The position numbers and the translations under genes were made by a program. 64,000 nucleotides of DNA from Stereocaulon alpinum. Taxonomy: Eukaryota; Ascomycota; Lecanoromycetes; Lecanorales; Stereocaulaceae. The stretch's first letter is position 1. Each line of letters starts with the position of its first letter. This document shows, in pieces, positions 34,917 to 46,296 of this stretch. The stretch is taken from assembly GCA_018257865.1 (NCBI GenBank), contig JAEUBA010000087.1, positions 62,001 through 126,000 of the forward strand, given 5' to 3'. Under the pieces are notes generated by a model, which was not told where the DNA came from, did not search any database, and saw only the letters and a list, made by a program, of their open reading frames with translations.

Positions 34917-35811
34917 CTACGCAGCCTGACCCATATCCTCATACTCCCTCAAAACCCCCACAGCCCCCTCCAACCCTTTCTCAACCGCATACTCCATCGG
35001 CGTCCGCTCCAACGTATCCTTAATCCGCGCATCAGCCCCCCTCTCAAGCAAAAACACAATCCTATCCCTCTCCTGCGAACTAACAGCCGCATGCAACGGC
35101 GTCCCTCTCCCCTTACGCCTACTAGGCGGATACTCTCTCCGCCACAACGCATTAACATCCAGTCCCAAATCAAGTAAATACTCCATCATCTCTACTCGGC
35201 CAGGGATCTTGGACAGTTCGCCGGCTGCGGAGTGCAGTGCGTCGCTGGTGGAGAGGTTCGCGCCGTGGGCGAGGAGGAGGCTGAAGATTGCCGGGGTGGA
35301 GTTTGCGGCTGCGACGTCGAGGAGGGTGCCGCCGGGGTTTGTTGTGAGGTTTGGGTCGGCGTTGTGGGAGAGGAAGAAGCGGGTTAGGGGTTCGTTGGCG
35401 ATTACGTGTCTAATAGATAGAATGTCGTTTAGCGAGATGTGATTGGGATGGATTTTGGGGTGGGTACTTTAATACTGGAATACCTAGGCTAGTTTTACTA
35501 TTGATGTCCCAGCCGTGATCTAGGAATGTTTGGAACATGGCGATCGTAGCTTCTGTATCTCCTAGTGCGACTACGATGTTGTATGGAGAGACTTTGGCGC
35601 CTTGGTCGAGGAGGTAGGAGACGATGGTCGGATGGTGGGAGGAGGCTGCGGCTGCCATGGCGCTTTGGAGGTGCTTTGGTGTTAGGGGGGAGGGGTGGAG
35701 TTGTGCTTTCCATTGTTCTACGATTGTCTGGACGAGGGCGAGATCGCCGGAAGTGGCTGCGTTGGATAGAGCTTCGTTTGTGAGGTCTTCTGAATCTGAA
35801 TCTGAAGACAT
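34917..35811 (-). CDS. Ankyrin-repeat protein
   Basis: Two exons, complement(34917..35409, 35468..35811), give 278 aa. The 58-nt intron 35410-35467 (GTACCC, ATTAG) keeps the frame. Several ankyrin units are visible: a first unit around ALSNAATSGDLALVQTIVEQ, then AMAAAASSHHPTIVSYLLDQGAKV, a unit with FLSHNADPNLTTNPGGTLLDVAAA, one with LLLAHGANLSTSDALHSAAG, and RGTPLHAAVSSQERDRIVFL ending in a unit with TPMEYAVEKG. The protein is almost entirely ankyrin repeats with a short Ser/Asp-rich N-terminus, so it is a likely protein-interaction scaffold. Codon use in the second exon is GC-rich with C-ending codons. Confidence 0.85.
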
Positions 35812-38064
35812 GTTGCTTCTTTCGGCGGAGTTACGAGTTGTAGTTGCACGGCTTTTTCATGGTTGGAACAGCAGCGTTTACATGGTGTCGGAATAATATT
35901 ACTCCGCTCCGCAATAAGCGGCTTGGCGCCAACTCCTAGAGAAAACACCATAGCTTAGCTAGCTAGATTCAAGACAATCCCCAGTTTACCAAGCCCAATA
36001 GACACCCTGCTAATCAGGTTGTCCGGGGCAGGTAATAGGGGATCAAGCTACCTACTAATCGGTACAACCTAGCAGCTAGGGTGTACCGACACATGGCTTG
36101 TATTCAGCGTTATTCAATGAAGTCTCGTTGAGTCAGCTGTTTGAGACAACTGATGCAAGCTTATGACGTATCTTCAACGAGGAAAGCTGCAGTGGCGAAG
36201 CCAACACTAGTGTTCTGACTAAGGTACGAATGATAGGGAAGTACCTTAGGCAGCAGAGTTCTAGAGACGCCAAGTGTTCAGAAGTTTGACGGTTCGAAGC
36301 GACAAACGGAAATTATTCTGCTTGTCAGACGGTCCGAATAAACTTACGTAGGTGGTGGGTCCTGCTATTTGTGATGTTCAGCGAATAGTTCCAACTATTT
36401 ACACTATAGGTCAACAGACACTCTTCATTCGGTTAGCGCACCACGTTGGGGGGCTTAGCTTAAGTGCACAGGGCTAGCTGAGCTAGATTCTTGAGGCGCA
36501 GCGCCCCCACAAGGGTCTCCCGGAGTACAGTAAGCCTTAGGCCTAGTTTTGAGGACTTGAAACAGCGACCACTCAAGACCACCTCTACCAATAATGTGCC
36601 AATTTACTGTTTGCAAATGTTGTAAACCAATGAACTTGTGAATCATACCAGTAAGCACTTGTACCTTGTAGATGATGCAATTGGTGTCTCTATTTGCACA
36701 GCTAACGTTTCAGCCGCTCGCCGACTGTGCCGGAGAATAAAGGTGGGATGGTTGCAGTAAGCGGAGAAGTCCTTTTCATGCTAATGCAGGGCCGTCGCCA
36801 CCTAACATGACCGTTGGCATTATTCTAATTCCGTCGCAGAGAAGTAGCTGGCATGAACAGGTGAATTGGACAGGTGTATGATAGAAAAGGAATTTCTAAT
36901 AAGGGATCTCGGAGTGTGAGAGCCGATTCATCATCCTTCGCCGGTTTCAATTGATCCTCAGACTGCTTCACTCGAATCAATGCCGCATCGTGCTCTTTGG
37001 GGGCTGGTGGGTTACAGTGTGCAAGTGTTGTCTTACGTGCCTCATGTACTTGTCAAAACGTGGGAACTGCCATCCGGTCTCATATAATCCACACCCATGA
37101 CTGTCAGGTGAACTAGTTCAGCTTTAGGAGTTAGGATGATCCTGAGAAGTAATCTTACTAAATCTGCCACTCATTTCTATGAGTGGAGGCTGGTCTCCGA
37201 TAAGTATACAGTTTCGATCTGGACCTGAATTAGACCCCAGGCTTGTGTGCACCGCATTACTGCGGTGATACGTATGCCGTAACACCTTAACATCGCCGTC
37301 TCCTAGAATGACAGCGAGGGTCCTTCACCCTTGGCCTCATCAACGGATATCGCCCTGCTCGCTTGTTGGTTGCCGAATCGGAGCGTCTTTCTACCCAAGA
37401 CCGTGCGTTTCGGCTTTGCTAGTCTTCACGTCATAATGACAACTTGCTGTACCACAAGAGCTCAGCTGAGCTGCTTATGACTTTTCATTGCTCAGTTCTC
37501 ATTTGCCTTTATCATCGGGCATCGATTTCGGTGGCGAAGCAAAGATTCTTATCCTCGTTTCAAACTGTAGAGGAAAGGCTGTGCTTGTGTCATTGCCGTG
37601 GTTTCCCTTACCACCCACTCTTCGCTTTTCCTCGCTTAGCAATCTCGAACCACACATCCCGTCTTCCTTCATGAGCGTAAGTTGGTAAAGGTTTGGTCAC
37701 TCGCCTCATCATACATCGGGCAGATGGCGATGCTTATTTAGAAAGTGGCTTATGGCACGGCCATGCTTGCTGTTGCAAGTCAACCAAGCCTACATGACCA
37801 TAGGAAATTGGCAATGCTTGATCGGCGTAAGGCACGGTCATATTGGTTGTTTCAACTCCGTCCGTCCTAACGGGATGATTGAGAAGATGGCTGACAGCCA
37901 TCTCATTTGTGAGGAACATATAATAGAGTGTGCCGGCTCGAGATGTCGTGTCTTTCATTCCCAATCGTCGACTGTCTCATTAACTTTCAGCGCCGTGACA
38001 CATCTTCTCAGCAGGCCGACATCATCTCCACTCAAAGGTTCATATTCCATCGATAGTCTTCAAC
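35812..38064. other. Gene-poor region of 2.25 kb
   Basis: No frame here has a recognisable domain. Short frames at 36455-36658, 37444-37688 and 37734-37964 are unsupported. There are scattered short palindromic stretches such as AGCTTAGCTAGCTAG near 35951. It may contain old, unrecognisable repeats. Confidence 0.4.
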
Positions 38065-39255
38065 ATGTTCTTTCCCAGAGCTGCAGCCTTGTTGCTTCTA
38101 CCATTGTTCCAACTCGTCGCCACTGTCCCGGCCACACTCGAAGATCGGGAGACGGCATGTATTGCCCTAGGCACCTGTCCTGGGCCGAACAACCCTAATA
38201 CTGCTCCACTACCATCCCCATCGCCTGCCCCTCCCACTTCTGTTACTCCCACTCCTGCCCCTCCCGCTTCTGTTACTCCCACTCCTACCTCGGAACCCTT
38301 TGGATGCTATCACGGTGCCGATCCGGACGGTGCTCAAGGTTTCTGCCCACAAGTAGCTGCTACCGGCTGGTGTATCTGCTCAGATTCATCGACCTATGCG
38401 ATCACGACCGGCCTTCCCAATGGACCCTGTGGCTACACAACCCCACCACCAAGTGGCCCGACAACCCTGCCAACCACGAGTTGTTCTGGTACTGGGATTC
38501 CATCATCTTCATCATCCAGCGCTGCCCCAGGCCGATCTCTGTGCTCGCAGAAGATTTGTCCTAAACTCTGTGATCGGGGCAGTACTAACGCTAAGAGATC
38601 GTTTGAGCTCCTGTCTAACATAGAACACGGCCTTGAAAAGCGTTTCTATGAAGACCCAAATCCAGACACTTTCCCCTACAACCTCCTCAGCCAGTCATAC
38701 ACACGTAATATCTGTCCTAGCGAACCTCCGCGAAACACCTACATCTGGAAGCCTTTCACCAATAGGCAATCTGCAGGAGCGCTGCAGGGTCTTTGCGGCT
38801 GCACAACTATCTTCGTCTTATCATCAAATGGCGCATTCTCCTCGCACATTTATGAAGAAGACCTTGCGAATACACCTCCACGAGACCTGCAACCAGCAAA
38901 TTACCAAAATACTATGACAGACCTGGCGGCTCAGCTCGCACCACACGCAGTTGATCTAGCCGGAGGCGAAGCTTTCATCATTCTGCCCGATGATCCCGAA
39001 CACCCAGGCAATCGGCTGTATGCTCCGAACATCGTGGCAGCACTCCAGAACACTGTTCAGAATGCTGTCAATATTGCCCCACAACTCATATCGTACGTTC
39101 CCGAAGATTTTGAAACGAGTGTGGTACTGGGAGAAAACAGATTGGGCACTGCGATGTATCAGTTTGACCCGAAGTGGAATAATGGTACGGCGGAGGTGAG
39201 AGCGTATAGGATTTATGCCGAGTCGCATCTACTCTCACAGAGATCGGGCTTCTAG
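38065..39255 (+). CDS. Secreted Cys-rich protein with Pro-rich repeat and Kex2-type sites
   Basis: A single exon of 396 aa. A signal peptide (RAAALLLLPLFQLVATVPA) is followed by a Pro/Thr-rich repeat, a Cys-rich module of about 55 residues (FGCYHGADPDGAQGFCPQV to PCGYTT), a Ser/Thr linker, and a C-terminal domain of about 200 residues with CGCTTIFVLSSNGAFSSHIYEE. Two Lys-Arg sites flank residues 170-190 (NAKRSFELL and LEKRFYEDP), suggesting Kex2 processing that separates the Cys module from the C-terminal domain. The C-terminal block resembles a family of extracellular Pezizomycotina proteins of unknown function. Confidence 0.8.
   Translation: MFFPRAAALLLLPLFQLVATVPATLEDRETACIALGTCPGPNNPNTAPLPSPSPAPPTSVTPTPAPPASVTPTPTSEPFGCYHGADPDGAQGFCPQVAATGWCICSDSSTYAITTGLPNGPCGYTTPPPSGPTTLPTTSCSGTGIPSSSSSSAAPGRSLCSQKICPKLCDRGSTNAKRSFELLSNIEHGLEKRFYEDPNPDTFPYNLLSQSYTRNICPSEPPRNTYIWKPFTNRQSAGALQGLCGCTTIFVLSSNGAFSSHIYEEDLANTPPRDLQPANYQNTMTDLAAQLAPHAVDLAGGEAFIILPDDPEHPGNRLYAPNIVAALQNTVQNAVNIAPQLISYVPEDFETSVVLGENRLGTAMYQFDPKWNNGTAEVRAYRIYAESHLLSQRSGF
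38224..38283 (+). repeat. Two-copy 30-bp in-frame tandem repeat
   Basis: Two 30-bp units with one mismatch code for two Pro/Thr-rich decapeptides (PAPPTSVTPT and PAPPASVTPT) in the linker of the secreted protein. Unit number in such repeats often varies between strains. Confidence 0.85.
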
Positions 39256-42200
39256 AACGACATGCAGACCGGGCAATGAATTTTCCTTTCAGGTGTAAGA
39301 GGACATGCATTTGGAGCTGAAAGCTTTGGAAGAAGTGTGTTGCCTTGGATGTTTCCGTCTGGTCAGCGATTTTTGACATAGATTGACTGCACCTTCATGA
39401 GAAGGTTTGCAATATGAGCGAGCAAGCTGTACGAATATTCCATACGTACCCAGTGTACAATAACTTTCAATTTGAGGTATTTGCCACCTAGCTTCGTTTG
39501 ATGTTACAGGATGGCCTGCTCCGTTCATCAATCAATGTGTTGCATTTTCAGCTGGAGACAGCGCTGTCCCTCACCTTTTTGATACCATCTATATGCTCTC
39601 TTTGACATCTCCACTCTTCACTGGCAGATACGCTCTCAACTCGTAGAATCAGGATGACTTACCAGCAGCTAGCTTGGCTGTTTGTGATTGCGCGGATGTG
39701 CGATGTACGCCAAGAAACTTTTAGCTCGCTGAGTAACAGATCTTGGCAGGCTCGGATATGAAGACTAGCTTCATGCGACAAGCGTGTACCCTGTCAATTA
39801 TCCAAGCAAAGACGGCCTCCTTCCCCAGCGAATGGTCATGCTCGTCATGATAGCAGTGATCGAAGCGACCTATGGGACCGACGATAGACAGTGAGTAAAA
39901 GTTCACGCCGATATCTGGATTCCCATCTCGTAATCCAATGTCTATCGTTCCAGTGAAGAGAGGGTACCAATTCACACCTTATAGCTCGCAATGCCTCTTT
40001 CAAAATTAGCAGGCACGGAGTAGCTTCGTAGCTATCGGCGCTCTCGTTTTGTTATTAGAGCCGAACACATAGCAGTGTCACAGTGCACTCCATTGTTATC
40101 ACATAATTCCAAGTTTCTATTCTCGATCTCATTAACTGGAATTCCAAACCTTCTCCTGTTGACCCTAATTTGCAATACTCTTCTTGGACGCGGAAACAGA
40201 GAGTCGGTGCACAATGACGCCGGAAGTCTAAGTTTTGACGTTGACAAACAGTAGAGTCGCAGCGTTGTGAACAAGCATAGAAATGACGGTATATACGTTT
40301 CACAAGTCTTCTCTCGAGGTGAAAGAAGACAACAAGTTTTTCAGAGTCGCCAAGTCACAACACGGATAGTGTCCGAAATCTTCAACGATATACGGCTCCA
40401 CCGCCGCAACACGCAGGTACATCGTTCCGGATTGCCTCAATCACTACCGCACTTACCACACGTACGTGGTGTTACACATGGCATACCCTTCCATAGCCTC
40501 TGCATACTTACATTGTTCACTTCCAATCCGTCCTTAGTTCCGATCCTCTTCGAAGTCGGTGACTGCACATTACCCTCGACTGCCTGCTTAGAATACTCGT
40601 TTATAACTCCGAACTTGGAGAGCGCAGATTAGTCCCTAAAGTATCATCAACTTCAATATCGAGTGATTGCTGATCGTCACAGCCCCTGTCTTCATCAGTG
40701 CTAGCGAAGCTTTATCTATCGCAGATGAGCTATCATATTATGCATCCATCATTGGTACGATAAGGACGATGAGTCTCTATACGAATCTCTGGGAGTGGGA
40801 TACCATGCGATCTTGTAGTGCGTAACACTCGATATGCTGCGGCCGCGATGATCGGCAAGGGAGGATTCGACGTCAAAGGCGTAAATTGCTAAATAACATC
40901 CGCCTCATAGGTTGCGCTCTCGAAACGCTCGAATCTGCTCCCTTCTTGACCTTGCTCAGCTTGTCTTGGGGGAAGGTGCATCAGGATGGAGCCTCACCTG
41001 CTTGCGTTTGAAGAAAGAGCTATATCCTCTCAAGCTTTGGCGGCGGCTTCTCTTCTAATGCATCTGCGGATGATGTTGTGATTAGCTGACACATCCCAAG
41101 GCATATTTGGATATTTGAGCGCGCTTGAAGCGGCTTACGATGCTTTACAATTTGCGCCTGGTGTCCTTGCGATCTGTGTTTGGATAGCATGCACGTCCTT
41201 AAATAGTAAGCTCACATTTCATCAAACAATGTGTGGCTAAGTCCTATAGCAAAATGTTGTTTCCAGCCAAAGTTCGTATGCATTTTGGGGTGTTCATACT
41301 CGCCCCATACATTAGGCTAGTCAGGATATCTTGGCCTTACAGCAGAATCTCTTGAGAGCGAATTATGTGTGAGATCTCATTGGGCACACGCTCAGGACTG
41401 TGTTCTACTACAGGCTGAGGTAGACTAATCCAACGCGAAAGAAACAAAGGCCGATATCAAACGCAACAGTGTGGTATTCGATGAGTAACTCACACCTCAA
41501 TCTTTTAGGACCATTAGCTCACTTCTACAGGTTATGTTCGAGTCTCGAAAGTTCACGCATCATTCTATTCTTCAGAACCAACAGAATAAGAACATCTAAA
41601 CTTGCATTCAAATCTCGCATCCACCTGCCCCTTTCTTCTCTGCCCTCGAAATGAGGTCTAATATTGGCCATATGGAAGCATGCGCTGGAGAGGACGTTAG
41701 AGAGAAAGAGAACAATCGTGAAAGCGGATGAGGACGGAATTCTTGCTTTCGCAATATTCCAGTATGACCCCAACACTTCGACCGAAGAAATGGTCATTAG
41801 ATCAGAAACACATTTCAGACTGCAGCTGCCCTTGTCGACCATGACACTTTAGAGCGAAGCGAAAAGCAGGCGGAATGTGGTATATAGAAAGTGAAGGGCC
41901 CAGGATACGCCAGACTGGCCAAAAGACATGCAATGTAGCCGCCCAACCCTCGCAGAAATTTGTTTGGCTTGACAATTTCCGTATGGGGGCAGAAAAGGCT
42001 GATGGGAATAACGCTTTGAAACATTACCCAAGCATTCGACGACGACAGCCAGGCCAGAGTGTACAAGCCGCCCTGGCTCGATGAGACACTAACTGTTTTC
42101 GATTAACGTAGAGGAGAACTGTGAGAATGAGGAAATTTGGTACGGAGCAACTGAACAAAACCTCGCTAGGTGAAAAGCTCCGAGGAGCCGTGTTACTTAC

Positions 42201-42967
42201 CAGCATCCATTCAAGACTGAGGAGGTCCCGCAGTCGCAGATGCTACCTATACAGTGGCATGAAGCCCGAAGAATGCAGCCCCAGCGACGTCCAAATCGTC
42301 CCAACTACAGAGCGAGCGAGGCTTGCCTTACAGCTGACCTACGCCCGGAACATCGGGTTGGATACAGAACTCAATGCAACTAGATCATTATGATCAAGCG
42401 ACCGTTATCAATACTATAGAGCAACGCCGATGGTAGGCAGGAGACGTGAGCGTACCAAGCCTGTCCCAATACTCCCGACAAGAAATAGTCTCCCAGCCCC
42501 CACAAATCAACAAGGCTCCGGGCGCGTGTATGATCATATAATTGACCTTATAAGAGGTAGAGAGAGATGAGGAGAAGCCGCCAGCAGAATAATCGTATGA
42601 TGATTCCATCAATACCTTGCCGAGAATTTGATTACAGAGAGGGGAGCGCTTCGACTTCGAGTAAACTTATGGTACTAGTGGCGGAATTGGACTGCCCATT
42701 GTTCCCGTTGTTACAATTTTTAGATTCTCATCGGAAGACTTCCTACAAATGGAGCAATCGAGGGTCTCAATTCAATCTGTTTTCTTCTCATAAGACTCAG
42801 AGATGTATATGCGCTCGGGTTCGGTCACGTGCTTTCGTGTCCTGGGTGACGTATGTGGCTTAATCGCACTCACGACGGGACAAGGTAAATACAGTGTCTA
42901 GTAGGCTCTTCAACTCTGTCAGTAACCCCTACAGATTCCGCTAAACCTTGTGCACAAACCCATTACG
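39256..42967. other. Gene-poor region of 3.7 kb, the longest in the window
   Basis: Frames are short on all strands. The one at 41664-41852 (+) has a stretch EDGILAFAIFQYDP that recalls a strand of GNAT acetyltransferases, but no neighbouring frame completes a fold. No terminal repeats, tRNA signals or long open frames were found. It may contain decayed genes or old transposons. Confidence 0.4.
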
Positions 42968-43813
42968 ATGCCCAAAGCAGCTCATCATACTAGCGGCCCC
43001 AATTTTTGTTCAAATCGAAAGGAACCCTACTCAAAACCCCCGCCCAAAGACCAACACGCCGCCGACAAAGAGAATGTTGACCCCAAGTCAAGACCTGCAT
43101 CCACGCCTAAAGTCAAGGTAACTACTGAGAAGGGTGACTGGCGCAATATTCCTCTAGACGAAGTGAAAGACGAAATACCCTGCTACGATAATGCAGCTAC
43201 CGTCCGTCGCAAGCTCTGGAGGCTTCTATCTGACAAGTCTACCATACCTGGCACCGACAAAAATTGGTCTCAAGCGTCTATGGCAGCCGAGATGCAAGAG
43301 CTCGAAAACCGTGGCCACCCTGTCGTATATCATCGGAATTCTAGTGGGCCATCACCACGGTCTTTAAGCAAATTTCTGAAGACGAGCGGTCAAATGGGCG
43401 CTGGGGATAGCCCGTGCTATTATTGGGGTTATGTAATGTTGGAGAAGTTGAGAATATACAATGGAGGGAAGAAGAGTAAGTCTAGGTTGGAGGCTGAGGA
43501 AAAGTAAGTACTCTAACTCTCATATCCACTCAGTACTGCACCCGCGATCGGCACTGAAAATCGGATGATCCTCAAATTCTGTTGCAAGTAACCAGGAGCC
43601 ATCGTCCGCGAGGAAGTGAGTCATAAGAACTTCACATTGCGCGAAGGTGGATCTACTTCTTTGGGTGGTTGGGATCCTCGCGTGAGAGACCATGACTTGT
43701 CCACGCTATGCCAGGCTACCGGTGAGGGACCGGGCGCTTCGAATTCGAAACGTGCAGCCGCTGAGCAAGACGCCGGGTTTGTATGGACTGCTACTCTACC
43801 TTCGGCAAAATAG
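42968..43813 (+). CDS. DUF7726-like fungal protein, putative DNA-binding helical domain
   Basis: Two exons, best as join(42968..43503, 43621..43813), give 242 aa. The start ATG 42968 gives MPKAAHHTSG. A Lys/Pro-rich N-terminus leads to a helical core: CYDNAATVRRKLWRLL, SQASMAAEMQEL, PRSLSKFLKTSGQMGAGDSP, then YYWGYVMLEKLRIYNGGKKSKSR. This order fits the DUF7726 type of fungal helical domain. The splice is uncertain. A donor at 43504 with acceptor 43620 keeps the family-like KSKSRLEAEEN and the following F.LR. The alternative, donor 43476 with acceptor 43595, also keeps the frame (241 aa) but drops KSKSR. The function is unknown. Confidence 0.6.
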
Positions 43814-44949
43814 TGCATAGCGTCAACAGTAGCACCAGCACCTCACCAAAGCTCTTCGCGGCCAACTATAAATAACATCAGCATACTGCATTGCACTACC
43901 GCTGGGCCATCCTCCCTACTCGCCGCTTGCATCGTTCAATCAAGAGCAATTGACTGTCGTACCCTTTCTATCAGGTTGGTATAGACTTCCAAACGGTCAT
44001 ATCCGCAGGGATCCTAAGACGACTAAGATAATTTCCAAGCCAGGCCGGAGGCCTACAGTTGCTGATATGGTTAATGCGGAGAGACAGTAGTAGACGTGCA
44101 AATGTCATGTCGATGGGCTGCCACTGGTAATGTGTACTGGACGCCGAAGGCTATTAATGGGGTGTGGACCAGGCCTCCCACCGCCATCTGTGGATGACAT
44201 GAACGATATGGCGAAATCGGTGTTGAGAATGACCTTTGCGTCTAGCCTCGGAGAAGATTGATCTAGGATAGTGAACAGTATCTAGAGATCGTTCTGGGGA
44301 ATGCTAGGACCCTTCTAGCTACGCTCTCAATTGCACCCAGTCTACGCTTCAGCCATCTTCTCGTCTTTTCTGAGACCTTGTCCATCTCTGATACACACCG
44401 CCACAGGACTTTGCGTGAGACCTTGTCTTCGTCCCAATCAATAATGCTGAAGCTGTCAGCTACCACTTCCATGTTGCAGTGCTGCCAAACCACGTCTGAA
44501 AGATTTGATCGGACCATCCTTGATCAGTAAACCTGAAGGAAAGAAAGACTGAGAAGGTGCTACTTTAGTCATACGTATAAGAAGGTCTAAGGGATGTCAT
44601 AGTGAGGTACAGAGTTGAGAAGTAATGTCTCATGAATAAGTTGCTCTACTATCTTTTTATTATGGGTTCACTCGCTGAAAGAGTCTCTGGCCAAGTAATG
44701 CGATGAAAGCTCCAACTTATAAAAAAGTGGAATCTTATCGGAATTGCCACGCTGATGGGAATGGTTGGTTAGTCCGATGATCTGGTAATAACAAGTTCCA
44801 GCATGCGGCTAATATTTGAAACGACATGTATGCAACATGCCCAATGATAGAAGTGTTATCTATTGCGCCATAGTCGCATAGATTAGAAAGGCTGTCTAGG
44901 GTATTATTACTAGAGCGGGTTTTCAAGATTCTGAACTACAAGTACGATC
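43814..44949. other. Intergenic region of 1.1 kb, no firm gene
   Basis: The minus frame at 44263-44517 (84 codons) is the longest but shows no domain or splice partner. Nothing else stands out. Confidence 0.4.
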
Positions 44950-45584
44950 ATGCTGTTCCTGAAAATCATCACCAGAGCTATGCATCTCGAATTACTCCCC
45001 ATCCTCTCTTCCTGCATGTTCGCCCTGACAGCATCACGCCACCCACCGTCCTCGTTTCTGCTCAAAAACCCAGCCACAAATATGACCCTACTACCCGAGA
45101 GAAAACCACCAAAGTACGTCCCCTCTGCAACCCCATCCCACAGGAAGCTCTCCCAGCTCCAGACCCCAAATCCACAGCACAACCACCACTCACAACCCGT
45201 AGCACCATGGCCCCAGATCCCTACTACTACGACGTATTTTCGCCACTCCGTATAAAATTCTACTCCTACGGCCAACTCCTAAACCAGGAAGGCGTTCTCA
45301 ACCTAATTCGCGCCGCCCGCAGCGACATTCGAACACACGACATCGAGGCACCAATCAATCAATCCGAGATCACATTTCGAGACTGGAAGTATAGGTTAGT
45401 TGAGTTGGTGCTCAGGCCGCAGCGACAGATGACGTGGATGCAGTGGGAGGACACGACGCTCGCGATACATTTGTTCATCGAGGCGTATGATGCTGTGGAG
45501 TTGCATTTTGATGTTGAGCTTGATGGGAGCTTGGTTCTGGGGACGGGGACGTTGATTGGAGGGGTTGGGGTTGTGGGTTGGTAA
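44950..45584 (+). CDS. Small secreted protein of unknown function
   Basis: Two exons, join(44950..45113, 45203..45584), give 181 aa. An internal start at ATG 44977 would give 172 aa. The first exon encodes a hydrophobic N-terminus (LELLPILSSCMFALTAS), a likely signal peptide, and a Pro-rich linker. The second holds the conserved-looking body: PYYYDVFSPLRIKFYSYG, the segment VLNLIRAARSDIRTH, and MTWMQWEDTTLAIHLFIEAYD with a Gly-rich end (GTGTLIGGVGVVGW). The 89-nt intron (GTACGT, CCGTAG) joins them in frame but is inferred. Without it, the body alone would start at ATG 45207. Similar short extracellular proteins are common in Dothideomycetes. No Cys pairs are present in the body. Confidence 0.5.
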
Positions 45585-45714
45585 AGGGTGATTGATTGGT
45601 CTGCCTTCACTGATGTCAAGAGTTTTCAGGTTTGATCTGACTGAGCTAGAGTAAGACATTAAGGCTGTGGCAGGTTATCATCAACTGACTGAAGTGTGCT
45701 AAGGTAGCATTGTG

Positions 45715-46296
45715 TCAGGGCTTGAGCAATATCCAATGATCCGCCACGGTTCTATTATCTCCTACCCCAACTACTCCCTTGCCAACATCCATGAATCCAG
45801 ATTTCTCCATCACTGTTTTACCATGGACGTCCTCCCACTTCGTCTTAGCCCACAGCACCCAAGTCTCCATTCGGAGCAAGCGTGGATGACCATTAGGGTA
45901 GCTATGCCAATACATCTGTACCCAAGCCTTTATAGCCTCCGAGATATATCCCTTTCCGCGATAATGGTGATCCCTCCAGAAGCCAGCCTAGGGTAAAGCG
46001 TGCACGCCAATAAGGGCAATGACAAAGCACTCTCTCTGTTTGATTGACTTAGCTGTTATGACGTTCTTGGGGTTTTCCGGAAATTGCTCGACGCAGTAAG
46101 TCATGTAGCGATTTTGATTCATGTGTTCTCTGATCCAGGCTCTACATTGTGGACGGTCTAGCGGGATCGTGCAGAAACAGTCCTGGCTTTCCCATGAGCT
46201 GAGATGAAAGAGTTTTTCGACGTCTTTCTCTTCAAGGGGTCGGAGGCGGAGGTTGGAAGTCGTTATTGTGTTATCGGTGTGGATTGGTGTTGCCAT
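45715..46296 (-). pseudogene. GNAT acetyltransferase gene with one in-frame stop
   Basis: A single frame of 194 codons is interrupted by one TAG at 45988-45990. Before it, residues run from MATPIHTDNTITTSNLRLR to CFVIALIGVHALP, the first strands and helix of a GNAT fold. After it, FWRDHHYRGKGYISEAIKAW is the acetyl-CoA-binding motif A (R/Q-x-x-G-x-G/A type), followed by W.MYW and the C-terminal KSGFMDVG strand. Both halves are in the same frame, so only the stop breaks the gene. No intron of reasonable length can remove it without deleting the IGVHALP strand. CAG to TAG is the simplest cause. A sequencing error is possible. Confidence 0.7.

Noticed and set aside
41664..41852. GNAT acetyltransferase gene
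   Set aside because: Only a short stretch resembles one strand. No acetyl-CoA motif or splice partner was found.
44870..45206. Long ATG-less upstream extension of the 44950-45584 gene
   Set aside because: The frame of the body is open upstream to about 44873 but has no ATG. The spliced model with a signal peptide explains the locus better.
45985..46060. Intron removing the TAG in the GNAT gene
   Set aside because: The only in-phase short option (36 nt) is below a plausible length. A longer one deletes the IGVHALP strand.
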